Source of the DNA: Osedax fenrisi
Taxonomy: Eukaryota; Annelida; Polychaeta; Sabellida; Siboglinidae
Assembly: GCA_964019155.1 (NCBI GenBank)
Contig: OZ025245.1
Span: 9,155,631-9,219,630, forward strand
Length of the DNA: 64,000 bases
Direction: 5' to 3'
A model generated the notes under the pieces. The model ran no database searches. It saw only the letters and a list, made by a program, of their open reading frames with translations, and was not told where the DNA came from. Positions 34,647 through 45,066 of the stretch are shown in pieces. Position numbers and translations under genes: made by a program. Every line of letters begins with the position of its first letter. Position 1 is the first letter of the stretch.

Positions 34647-34710
34647 TGTACGCGTGCTTATAAGGATGCTAGTTATTATCGAATGTTTGTTAAAAGAAAT
34701 ATGCGAGGCG
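34647..34710 (+). pseudogene. Possible decayed gene 3 exon related to 14077-14150
   Basis: Open codons CTRAYKDASYYRMFVKRNMRG end at a donor-like G|gtatgc, phase 1. Set against ACMRNSSITSLLRARLEQGL-R of gene 2, C, R, S, R and R fall at the same spacing. However, the base pair in front is AA rather than AG, and the preceding in-frame triplet is TAA. It may be a dead exon or coincidence. Confidence 0.22.
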
Positions 34711-34807
34711 GTATGCGAAATCTACATAGCATTCCCTTTTTTGTGTATTTATTATTTCATAATATTTTACTGTTTAATTTAATTTGATGTGTATTTTACT
34801 CTGAATA

Positions 34808-34844
<37 letters not shown>

Positions 34845-34899
34845 CAGTGTTAATATAGTTTAATAGAATGCCTGAGTAGATAAGCAGGATTAGGCGCTA

Positions 34900-35433
34900 C
34901 ACTGTTAAAAATGATGGTTTTCTAGACTGGTATTTACTGCAGAAAACCATCGAAATGGTATTTTAAAAAAATATTTATTTAAAACCCTCTAAATGGTATT
35001 CTGTGAAACTGACTGTATAAAACCCTCTAAATGGTATTCTAAATTTCTACGGTGGAAAACCATATAAATGGTATTCTTAATTTTACTGTGGAAAACCATA
35101 TAAATGGTATTCTACATATATACTGTGGAAAACCCTCAACATGGTATTCTAAATTTCTACTGCAGAAAACCCTCTAAATGGTATTCTTAATTTCTACTGT
35201 GGAAAACCCTCTAAATGGTATTCTTAATTTCTACTGTGGAAAACCCTCTAAATGGTATTCTTAATTTCTACTGTGGAAAACCATCTAAATGGTATTCTTA
35301 AATCCGATAATAGAAAACCCTTAATATGGTATTCTAAAAATTTCACTGCAGAAAACCATAAAAAGGGTTCTATTATAAGCACACCTTAAATACCATTTAT
35401 TTTACTGCAGAAAACCATTTACTTATTACAGTG
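34900..35433. mobile_element. TIR element filled with a 40-45-bp tandem repeat
   Basis: The ends cactgttaaaaatgatggtt and the complement of aaccatttacttattacagtg are imperfect inverted repeats, with TA on both outer sides (34898-34899, 35434-35435). Between them about eleven units of the type tactgtggaaaaccctctaa-atggtattcttaatttc repeat head to tail. Each unit carries its own small dyad (aaaccatNtaaatggt). No coding capacity. Confidence 0.8.
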
Positions 35434-35689
35434 TAGATACACATGTCATATTAATACAAACAATGTCCGTATCCATGAAATATGTCTTAGCATATTATAT
35501 AGATGTGATTTTATATAATTGAGTATACAACCTGATAGGATCTTGTAAAAATCTGGATACATCAACACAATATACCATAATTATATACCATTTATATCGT
35601 TATATAGATTACTTTGCTATAGGTAAAATATATAAGTAAACTTATCAATTTTTGTTTACAAACATTTAATCTAGGTTCCGGGATGGATG

Positions 35690-35745
35690 GACTCAACCAA
35701 AATATAATACCAATAATAACAACAATTAAAGTGTTAATATATTGA
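35690..35745 (+). mobile_element. SINE 3'-end fragment
   Basis: gggatggatggactcaacca then aaatataataccaataataa matches the family tail. The rest of the copy is missing or unreadable upstream. Confidence 0.55.
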
Positions 35746-35775
35746 TGTATATTTATGAGGATGATTGTAATTATA

Positions 35776-35885
35776 AATTCTGATATTTAACGAAGTTTTC
35801 ATTTATAACCTTAGTTATAAACAAATAGTAATATTGTCGCTTCGAAGCCGCTCTCGTGTTAAAGCATCCATGGTTTTAACGAGAT
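35776..35885 (-). mobile_element. SINE fragment, minus orientation
   Basis: Reads attataaatg...cgcttcgaagccgctctcgt then gttaaagcatccatgg, the body of the SINE in reverse. It abuts a plus-oriented copy at 35886. Confidence 0.6.
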
Positions 35886-36237
35886 TACTGCCTGCGTGTC
35901 TCAGTTAAATCATCAGACACACATATAGTATACTACCTATATATATAGGTATACTACCTACATAGATATAATACATACACGTTTATCACGTCCTATAGGT
36001 ATACCTATATATAGTATATATGTATACTATATATGTATACTATATATGACGTGCCTCGTTCGGACCAACACAAATAGTTATTCAAATATTATTTAGGTAT
36101 ACCTATTAGGCATATTTAGGTATATCATAAAGTTATATAGATATATCTTTTTTATAAATGATCGGCCCTCGTTAAAACCATGGATGCAGCCTTAACACGA
36201 GAGCGGCTTTGAAGGGAAATTGCAAGTCCTGCATGTA
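35886..36237 (+). mobile_element. SINE copy with an expanded tRNA-like head
   Basis: The head actgcctgcgtgtctcagtt and catcagacacac is present. About 110 bp of tatatagtatac palindromic sequence separates it from the B-box side (tgcctcgttcggacc). The body then reads aatgatcggccctcgttaaa and acacgagagcggctttgaag. Together with the minus fragment at 35776 it forms an inverted pair. Confidence 0.65.
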
Positions 36238-36243
36238 TGTGAC

Positions 36244-36288
<45 letters not shown>

Positions 36289-36438
36289 TTTGTATGTTTA
36301 CTATTTATTATTCAAAAAGTATTATAAATATTTTAATTAATTTGTATAAACAGATATTGGTTAAAGTGATACATTCATTAATAATATACATAATAATAAA
36401 TAATATATATAAATAATACATTATTATATTTAATATAG

Positions 36439-36456
36439 GCCAAGAAGAAAGTACTG
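36439..36456 (+). CDS. Gene 3 candidate acidic linker microexon
   Basis: 18 nt between taatatag and G|gtatcg, phase 1 in and phase 1 out, encoding QEEST. It is analogous in place and phase to the gene 2 exon at 14363-14398, directly before the TM exon at 38697. Such short AG...GT intervals occur by chance. Confidence 0.25.
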
Positions 36457-36582
36457 GTATCGTATATATATAAATATGTGTGTGTTATATTATATCCTGT
36501 AATTAATATCTAACTATTTAATATTATTAATATTATTTAATATTATTATGTTATGATAATATACATATGTTATATATACATG

Positions 36583-36584
<2 letters not shown>

Positions 36585-36640
<56 letters not shown>
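36585..36640. repeat. (TA)n microsatellite
   Basis: About 27 TA units, with a second long tract at 36754-36799. Confidence 0.95.
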
Positions 36641-36644
<4 letters not shown>

Positions 36645-36750
36645 TGATATTTATATATATATATATTGATTATATATTGACTCTAAATATTTCTGAATAT
36701 AATATAAAATATTTATATATATATATAATTATCATACTACATGTAATATG

Positions 36751-36804
<54 letters not shown>

Positions 36805-36829
36805 TACGTTCTACTCCACATTATACAGG

Positions 36830-38238
36830 GATGTACGATACATTACTGAACACTCCGATTGAAAGTTCGTATTTCAAATATGTTAAATTAAAATTTATAT
36901 TCGAAAATAATATATTTTTTTATTTTCTTATTAATAAGTTAGATAGATATATATATATAATCAGAGAGTGTAAACACAAAAGCAATGTTAACTAATTATT
37001 TTTCCACTCAACTTGGTAAAAAAATTACAAAAATAATAAATAACAAATATAAGAAAATTGTCTTAGGACAATACAATATTTATTTTAAATTGTCAATTTT
37101 GTATATCATTAGAAACATACATATTTTATTAAATTGACGTTATTTTGATAATTTGATTCTTGTAAATAATATCGTGATGAATAAATAAGTAAGTATATGC
37201 TTGAATAATGTTATCAAGTAGAGGTCACCATATTCAGTTAAATACGAAATAAAATATAATAAATAATAAAATTATATATAAATAAGAAATATATAAATTT
37301 ATATTAAAAGAAGAAAAATATATAACATAAATGAAATAAAATCATAAAATATGTACAAAAATATAAAATATTAAAGTTTTGTATTCATTAATTTGTGAAA
37401 AGAAGCTGTTAATGCATTCCATACCCATGAGCTTTTTTTTTTTTAGAGAGAGGACAAATGTTCTATAAAAAAGATTTTCTATATTTTCTTATTTTAGGTA
37501 AAACCAATTTTTTAGATAGGCCTGTGCATATTTTAATTTTGTATAAAAAGATATTGTAAAATTATAGGTAAATATGTAGTTTAACTATTTATATATTACC
37601 ATATTCATTTACTTTTCCTAGTATTTTAGTGTACTTAATAATTATTAATTATTATACAAATATGAACCGTGGAAAAGTATTTAAACTATTTAACATACGA
37701 ATTTAGTAGTTTACATATACTAAAAATACGATTATAACAATATAACTATGAAATATTAAAATAATAATTATTCTTTTTTAAATCCTATAATGTAAAAAAA
37801 TAAACGACAATATATACGTATTGTATTATATATATACAACGTAGCTATGTTAATATAATGCTAATAAGAAACACATAATAAATAACACACACTTAGCATT
37901 ATAAATAGGTAGTATGTATGATAAATTGTAATATATTATATATAATACGTTTTATAACTAGTAAACAGTACACTTATTAATTATAAATAAACACGGGTAA
38001 ACCATTGTATTAAATATTAAACAAATTAATTATTCTATGGACCAGAAAGTTATTAACAAAGTATTTCTTATTATTGTGTAAATATATAGCTATAGGAAGA
38101 CGAATATGTAACAACATGTATTCTACAACATATAAATGTTATCGAATAATAGTAAATTTACATATATATTATCGAATTATATTCAATTTATCATTATTTT
38201 ATAAATTTTAATAAACATATAAATATACATATATATAT

Positions 38239-38276
<38 letters not shown>

Positions 38277-38345
38277 AAGTATTGTTTTAAATTGTTAATT
38301 ACTTTCGTTATACAGTATTCGAAAATTATTTATATTCTCATTTAG
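36830..38345. other. AT-rich intronic or intergenic DNA
   Basis: No gene, RNA or mobile-element signature found. If the gene 3 model is right this is its intron before the TM exon. Confidence 0.45.
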
Positions 38346-38351
38346 CCTATA

Positions 38352-38590
38352 TAAAGGGTTTATCCCACTGCAAGTATTTCCGGTTACTTGCCGGAAATAT
38401 TGTAACTTTAAAACGATTTTCTATCGAGTTAACTACAATTGTAGTGAGATACTTGCTTACTTTCCGGCAACTTGCACGAAATATAGTAACTTTATAGGGG
38501 GTATCCCATTACAACATGATAAAAATGGTTTTAAAGTTTCAATATTTCCGGCAAGTTACCGTAAATACTTGTAGTGGGATACCCCCTTTA
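38352..38590. mobile_element. Foldback MITE with TTGCCGGAAATA arms, copy 2
   Basis: The ends aaagggtttatcccactgca and the complement of gtagtgggataccccctt form inverted repeats continuing through caagtatttccgg. The interior is shared with copy 1 at 9133-9360. Confidence 0.75.
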
Positions 38591-38623
38591 TAAATGATTC
38601 TATAGAATTATTGTTATTAATAT

Positions 38624-38666
<43 letters not shown>

Positions 38667-38696
38667 ATAATTATATAATGCATTGTATATTTACAG

Positions 38697-38766
38697 CTCT
38701 ATCTGGGTACCTGATATTATTTATAATATCTGCATTCATACTATATCGAAGATTCAAAAAGAGGCC
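38697..38766 (+). CDS. Gene 3 transmembrane exon
   Basis: The acceptor is tgtatatttacag and the donor CC|gtatgt. Two bases, 22 codons, two bases: phase 1 in, phase 2 out. The peptide LSGYLILFIISAFILYRRFK then KR is a membrane span followed by a strongly basic stop-transfer segment. CC joins the first base of the exon at 42887 to give Pro. A (TA)n tract and then an antisense RTE-like LINE lie within the following intron. Confidence 0.62.
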
Positions 38767-38782
38767 GTATGTATATTTTCTC

Positions 38783-38826
<44 letters not shown>

Positions 38827-38830
38827 CTTG

Positions 38831-39952
38831 TTACCTTGTGCCGTCGAGTCGTAACCGACCCCTGGCGACGTCCATTACAGTTCCTCTCCATATCACTCTA
38901 TTTCTGGCTTCTGCTAGTATCTTCATGATGTTGTCGTTGGCTATATAATTCTGCACATTGTTCAGCCACGTTATGTGTGGCCTACCCCTTCGCCGTTGAA
39001 CATCCATCTTTCCTAGCATCAGCTGTAGCTCCATCGAGTCCGCTCTCACCACGTGTCCGAAGTATGATAATGTAAGTTTGACAATTTCTGCCTCTAGCGT
39101 TCTTTTGGGTTTTATGCTGGCAATGATTTCTATATTTGTCTTCCTATCTATATAGGTCACTCCAAGCAGGTTTCTCCAACACCACATCTCGAAAGCATCG
39201 ATTTTTGCTCTTTCCTTCTTCTTTAGAGTCCAGGTTTCTGCACCGTATAGAATAATCGGGAAAATAAGTGTCTGTACAATTTTTACTTTAGTGGCGAGTC
39301 TTAAATCTCTATCTTTAAAAATTTTCCTCAGACTCCCCATTGCACTTTTTCCCATTGCAATTCTTCTGCGTAATTCCATATCTATTTGTCCTTCACTTGT
39401 TATCAAGGCTCCCAGGAATACAAATCTTTCAACTACTTCTATATTTCCGCCATCAACTATTATAGAATCTAGTTCTCCTGTTGCCATCACCTTAGTTTTT
39501 TTGACATTTAGATATAACCCAGCTTTCTCACTCGACGATTTGACTTTTTCTATAAGTTCTATAAGGTCCTCTCTATTACCGGCTATCAATGTGGTGTCAT
39601 CCGCATATCTCAGGTTTGATACTTTCCTTCCACCTATGCCAATGCCTTTGTCCCACTTATCTAGAGCCTCTCGCATTATCTTTTCTGCATAGATGTTGAA
39701 TAGCAATGGAGATAGAATACAACCCTGGCGTACTCCTTTACCAATCGGTATGTTACCTGTATCTCCATACTCTGTCCTTATAGTCGCTTCCTGATTTGTA
39801 TATAAGTTACTAAGCATGACAATCAAATGTTCAGGTACTCCCATACCTTTGAGAGTATTCCATAATCGTTGATGGTCTACACAATCAAATGCCTTCTTGT
39901 AGTCAATAAAACACATGAATAGTTCTCTTTGATTATCCCTAGCTCTTTCCAT
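38831..39952 (-). pseudogene. RTE/BovB-like LINE, RT C-terminal half
   Basis: The open 373-codon piece contains FIDYKKAFDCVDHQRLW, GKGVRQGCILSPLLFNIY and the catalytic YADDTTLIA. The thumb region follows, then a C-terminal zinc-like and basic segment (FEMWCWRNLLGV, RRRGRPHITW) ending GRLRLDGTR. These are diagnostic of the BovB-like RTE clade. The frame continues upstream of the first Met through NLRWL to the TAA at 40025. Confidence 0.9.
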
Positions 39953-40188
39953 CAGCCATCTCAGGTTTGATATGTGGTCTCTAGTTCCTCTACCTCTTCG
40001 GAACCCGGCTTGTTCGATCGGTAGTTAAGGGATAAGGAAGGCCTTCAGTCTTTTTTGTAGAACTCTCAGAAGTATTTTATTAGCATGTGAGATTAAGGCA
40101 ATAGTTCGATAATTCCCACATTCTTTTTTATCTCCTTTCTTGTAAATAGGGACATATATGGACTTCTTCCAATCATTTGGCCATGTCT

Positions 40189-41874
40189 TCATTTTCCATA
40201 TGTATTACATAGATTTGTCATGACTCTAATTGCCTCATCTCCTCCTGATTTTAGAAACTCTATAGGTATTCCATCACAACCTGGAGCTTTTCTGTTAGAT
40301 ATGTGCTGTATTGCTTCATTTACTTCTATCTCTAATACATCAGGTTCATCTTCATATAAATGTACATTAAAATTATCATTCATATTAATATCTCTTCTAT
40401 ATAGATTTTCAGTATATTGATGCCATCTCTTTTTTATTTCCTTTTCTTCAGAAACCACTTTTCCATTACTTAATTTCATAGCACAACCTCTTGAGCTTCG
40501 TGAGCCAGTCATCTCTTTTATTTCTTTGAATAAGTCTCTAGTCTTACCTATTTTATTTAACTCTTCAATTTTTCTGCATTTTTCTTTGATACTTTGCTCT
40601 TTATCTTGTCTTACTTTCTTCTGAAATGATGCGTTAAGCTTTCGATATTCTTCATACTTTCCTTTGCTACGCATATCCTTTCGTTCTTTGGCAATTTTTA
40701 GAGCTTCTTCCGAAAGCCACTTTGAGACTTTCTTCCTTTTGACTTTCGGGACCTTTTTATTTGCTGTCTCTATTAGAATAGTCCGAATATCAATCCATAG
40801 TTCTTCTGGTGTTCTGTCTTCTGTTTGCAGTGCGTTAAACCTGTTTTTTATTTCTACACTGTAATCAAGTCCGATTTTTTCCACATCGTATATTTGAGTT
40901 TGCATTGATCGTTTTATTCGCTTGAGCTTGACCTTGATATCGGCTATGAGAAGATTATGGTCAGTACCACAATCTGCTCCCGGTAGAGTTGTGACTCGCT
41001 TTATGCTACTTTTCCATCTCGATTTGCATAATATGTAATCAATTTGATTTCTGGTAGAGATGTCTGGTGATATCCATGTATATAGCCTTCGGGGGTGTAA
41101 CTTAAAGAATGTATTCATTATTCTAAGATCGTTTCTACTACAGAATTCTACAAGTTGATCCCCTCTTTCATTCCTCTTGCCCAAACCAAAGTTACCAGTG
41201 ATATCAATTGATAATTCCTTCCCAACCTTGGCGTTCCAGTCACCTATGATATACAGAATATCGCCATTAGGTATCTGGTCCAATACAGATTGTACTTTAT
41301 CATAAAATGCATCACTGTCTTCTTCTTCTGCGCTGGATGTTGGGGTATATATTTGTACTACTGTTATGTTTATCGGCTTGCACTGTATGCGTATTGTGGC
41401 AATTCTGTCATCTACTGGGTTGAAGCCCAGTACACATCTTCGTATTTCATTATTACATATAAATGCCACTCCATTTCGCTTCAATGTCTCCTGTCCAGAG
41501 TAGTAGATTTCATATTCATCTGATGTAAAATGTCCCATTCCTGTCCATTTCATCTCACTTATTCCTAGCAAATCAACACCAGTCCTTGCCATTTCTCTCT
41601 TTACTACTTCCAAATTTCCATTATTCATTGTTCTTACGTTCCATGTACCTATTCTCATTCTTTCGTTTGCTATTCTATGGCTTGCCTCTGTCATTTTCGT
41701 TGCACTATTTTCAGTTGATGTTCGTCCTTTCGGCTTTAAAACACCCCCGTCATCCGCGTTGCATTTACTTGTGACAATGGAGTACCCTTCCCCAGTAGTA
41801 ATTATATTAAAGCCGTCCAACCTGGGAGTCTCATTCTTCGACCTTATTGTGATATGTATGTGTGTGTCTGTCAT
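40189..41874 (-). pseudogene. RTE/BovB-like LINE, endonuclease and RT N-terminal half
   Basis: 561 codons starting at the ATG at 41874. The apurinic endonuclease is complete by motif: GTWNVRTMNNG, the Glu in ISEMKWTGMG, GDWNAKVG, NQIDYILCKSRW and the C-terminal GTDHNLLIADIK with the catalytic Asp-His pair. A helical linker and the start of RT follow (NRKAPGCDGIPIEFL). The frame ends early near 40190; sequence on the other side continues in another frame, so a single small indel separates the halves. Similar proteins are often mislabelled craniofacial development protein 2. Confidence 0.9.
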
Positions 41875-42321
41875 GTTTGTTTTCTTGGGATTTTACTAGA
41901 GTGGTTTCCCGTTGCCTGCTCTAGCGCAGTGTCCTAGCCATGTATGGGTTTTCCACAATGCCTCGGGTTTAGTATGAAATTGTCGTTGACCAAGAATTGG
42001 TTCTTCCGCTGCCTCCAATAATTGTACTGCTGCTGCTCAGGACAATCGACCTCTTACAACAGATCAAGTTTAATTTTCTGTTTGGGTTTATTCCCATAGA
42101 CTTTGGCTCTCCCGAGTCGACTACAAGTCAGTAGCAGGCTGTCAGATTTGACGCGCTGAACAAGACGCGTTCGCCCTCCTCCGTTAGTATAAACAGGGTC
42201 TACCACGTGAAGGTGGAGGTAGGACTTGAATGTGGAATTAACTTTTTAGCATTTTATGAGTAAAAAAGAAGCCCCAACTTTGTTATCTACCAAACTATCC
42301 ACACCCCATTAAAACCCCAAT

Positions 42322-42359
<38 letters not shown>

Positions 42360-42494
42360 ATATATATTTCTATATTTATATATAATAATTAGATTAATAA
42401 GATTACAATATAAGTGAAATGTAATGGATTCGAAATAATATGTTACTTACGCCTATAGAAGGAATATATTGCATTCTTGTGATGTGTGTACAGT

Positions 42495-42640
42495 AGATAT
42501 GTAAATAATGCCGAGCTTTTTAAAGCCGAGCCGAGAATTTTGGTTATTGATACCTAGCCGAGAGTTTCATTTTCGGAAAAAATGATTGGTAACTGAGTTG
42601 AGACTTTAGGTAACTGAGACTGAGACTGCATCAATACTTT
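42495..42640. mobile_element. Degraded MITE related to 31696-31930
   Basis: Shares atgtaaataatgccgag, agccgagccgagaa and gagactgagactgcatca with that element. Ends are not clear. Confidence 0.5.
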
Positions 42641-42746
42641 AGATGTTAACATAATTTATATCACTATAGTGTACAGGTGTATACAATGCGATGTGTGCAT
42701 GTACGGCGTACATTGTACACACGTAAACACGTCGTACACTGTAGGT

Positions 42747-42789
<43 letters not shown>

Positions 42790-42886
42790 TAATATATATA
42801 TTTATATGTATCCTATCTATATATTATTCGATATCTAACCGAATAATTTAAATCCGCATCAATAACCACCCTTACTGCTAACCCAG

Positions 42887-43649
42887 ACCTCCCGTTCAAG
42901 AAGGCTCCTCCTCCACCGAATCGATATCCACGACGGACGCGACGTCGACGGTTCCGAGAGACGGTAGCGCCACCCCTACGACGACGGCGGCGGCGGCGGT
43001 AGACGAACATATCGTCGACCAATGGGCTCGTAAGAACATCCCGCCCGAAGAGGCCAGACCGTCTTCGGAGAGCATACACGACTACAGCGAATACTTCTCG
43101 TTGATCGGCGACCTCGAGCAGCAGCGGCTCGAAGCCGAAGCCGAGGAAGCCGAGGAGGAAGCTGCGGCAGCTGCGGCGGCTAAAGCGGCGGCCGCAGCGC
43201 TGAAGCAGAGGCAACAGGCGGGCTCTAAACGATGGTCTTTTGGTGGTAGATCTACGACTGAGAAACAGTCGAAGGAGCAACCGAAAGAGAAACCGAAAGA
43301 GAAACCGAAAGAGCAACCGAAAGAGAAACCCAAGGAACAGCTGAAACAACCGCAGGAACAGCAGCCGCGTAAGAAGTCTATCCTGACGACGGCACCTTCG
43401 GATAAAACCGCTGCCAAGGTCGGGGTATTGAAGGTCGGCGAGTCGGAGCGCAGGGCTTCCAAGACCAGCAAGTCTAGCGACCAGTCGAGGAAGGGCAGCG
43501 ATAAGTCTGACTTCGGAACCGAGATCACTCAACCCGTGACTTCGGCCGATAAGAAACTAGACACTAAGAGGGCAAAGGATGAACGTAGTAAGAGTATCTC
43601 CTTTGCTAAAGGGGTTACGACTAGTGCTGCCTCCAAGAAGAAGAAGTAA
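42887..43649 (+). CDS. Gene 3 terminal exon: Ala/Glu- and KPKE-rich cytoplasmic tail (253 aa)
   Basis: The acceptor cttactgctaacccag includes a good branch-point-like ctaac. The exon enters in phase 2 and reads to TAA at 43647-43649. Domains in order: Ser/Thr-rich PVQEGSSSTESIST; an acidic-aromatic segment HDYSEYFSLIGDLEQQ with a YxxL-like YFSL; an Ala/Glu coiled-coil-like stretch; about six KPKEQ/KPKEK repeats; a Lys/Ser-rich end finishing AASKKKK. The first in-frame TTG or ATG would truncate it, but the frame is open back to the splice site. GC content is far above the surroundings. Confidence 0.65.
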
Positions 43650-43737
43650 ACACGTGTTTACTTTAATTGATTGGGTTCACCCAATCTATGGCGAACCGGA
43701 AACGTTTAAACCACTAAATACGAAACAATTCAATATT

Positions 43738-43743
43738 AATAAA
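43738..43743 (+). promoter_or_regulatory. Candidate polyadenylation signal, gene 3
   Basis: AATAAA about 90 bp after the gene 3 stop codon, a normal distance. Confidence 0.4.
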
Positions 43744-43767
43744 TAGATAATGAATTAGACCTTACAA

Positions 43768-43808
<41 letters not shown>

Positions 43809-43814
<6 letters not shown>

Positions 43815-44240
43815 GTCATGATAGTTGGTGATTTTAATTATCATTTTGACTCTTCCTCCACCCCACACTCTTCATTTAAACAGCTGACTGATTCCCTGGG
43901 TCTTAACCAACACATACTTATTCCTAGTCATATTAGTGGTAATATAATTGACCTCATTTTCACCCCTAACGACACCCCAACTTTCATTTCTTCTTGTTCT
44001 CGTTCTGACCTACTTACTGATCACTATCTTGTTAACATTCTTGTTAACATTCTCCTTAAGAGGCCCTCATCCACTAAGGTACTAATACATTATTGAGATT
44101 TAAACAAATCTAAATTATACGGATCTTTGCCCGCGTAACTCCCACGTCGCCTCACGTATTTGCTAATAGTCTCAAAGACTATTTAAATTTAAAATTAAAG
44201 TAACCCTTTCATTGATGTTGATCTGGTTTCATCTCTATTA

Positions 44241-44278
<38 letters not shown>

Positions 44279-44382
44279 TGCTACATTATGTTATTGTTTA
44301 GTTTTGTTTGTTAATTTTCAACATCAGTGAGGGTAATCGCTTTTTACCATATTTGGTGTATAAATAAACCATCCTAATCTAT

Positions 44383-44396
<14 letters not shown>
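43809..44396 (+). pseudogene. LINE remnant: endonuclease piece joined to 3' tail
   Basis: 43809-44096 encodes part of an apurinic endonuclease (GDFNYHFDSS, ILIPSHISGNIIDLIF). An A+T-rich 3' untranslated type region follows and ends taaataaaccatcctaatct before a (TA)n tract. The RT is entirely absent, so this is an internally deleted L2/CR1-like LINE. Confidence 0.6.
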
Positions 44397-44437
<41 letters not shown>

Positions 44438-44877
44438 AGATATATAATACATATTATAGACTAATATATATATATATATATATATAATATACTTCATATA
44501 ATTAATTATTTTCTAATTTATTTTTAAATCCTCAACTTCAAACTTTATATTAAAACCACAAATATAATTCATATACCAATAACAATAACATGCCATATAA
44601 AATACTAAATAATCTTATACAAAATGTAAATTATAAGGGTTTGTATACATACTAAACGCTTTATGTAGGTAGGTAGGTATGTATGTAGGTAGGTAGGTAG
44701 TATATCAATAGATCTGGTCTATCTAGATATTTTTTTGATAATGACGATATCACTGTTGAGTACGATGAAGTAGTTATTATAGTACCAATTGGCTATAGTA
44801 TTAATAGGTATACCTATTGAAAATCAATTTTAATTTTGGATCGAATTATTAAATAAAAAGTCTATTTTTTTCAGACA

Positions 44878-45066
44878 TTCGTGAATAATACTGTAGATAA
44901 TACCCAGCCTATAATTTGTAGTAAAGTTCAGAAATTCTTTAAGGGGATATCGCCATGGTTAAATTCGTTAAAATTAGAAGAAAAAAAAATGTATTATGTA
45001 ATATTGATTAATGAAATGTTGTTTAGTAATTGTGAACAATTATCTTTGAAATCAGTTTATAAATAG
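44878..45066 (+). CDS. Orphan candidate exon with BESS-like helix pair
   Basis: A strong acceptor (gtctatttttttcag) precedes 63 nt-triplets open to TAG at 45064-45066. The peptide contains FFKGISPWLNSLKLEEKKMY then YVILINEMLF, reminiscent of BESS motifs that end MADF/Myb proteins, including those of PIF/Harbinger transposons. No upstream exon was found. It could be a transposon-derived or host terminal exon. Confidence 0.3.
   Translation, partial: FVNNTVDNTQPIICSKVQKFFKGISPWLNSLKLEEKKMYYVILINEMLFSNCEQLSLKSVYK

Larger units (their letters stand above)
38824..42240 (-). mobile_element. RTE/BovB-like LINE, near full length
   Basis: Minus orientation. A 5' leader of about 365 bp (42240-41875) precedes a single large coding region reaching 38831, and the 3' end abuts a (TA)n tract at 38787-38823, the short simple-repeat tail typical of RTE elements. 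Only two coding lesions were noticed: one frameshift near 40190 and one TAA at 40025-40027. It is inserted in the gene 3 intron, opposite to the gene. Confidence 0.9.

Noticed and set aside
34647..34710. Functional gene 3 exon
   Set aside because: No AG acceptor and an in-frame TAA directly upstream. Listed only as a possible dead exon.
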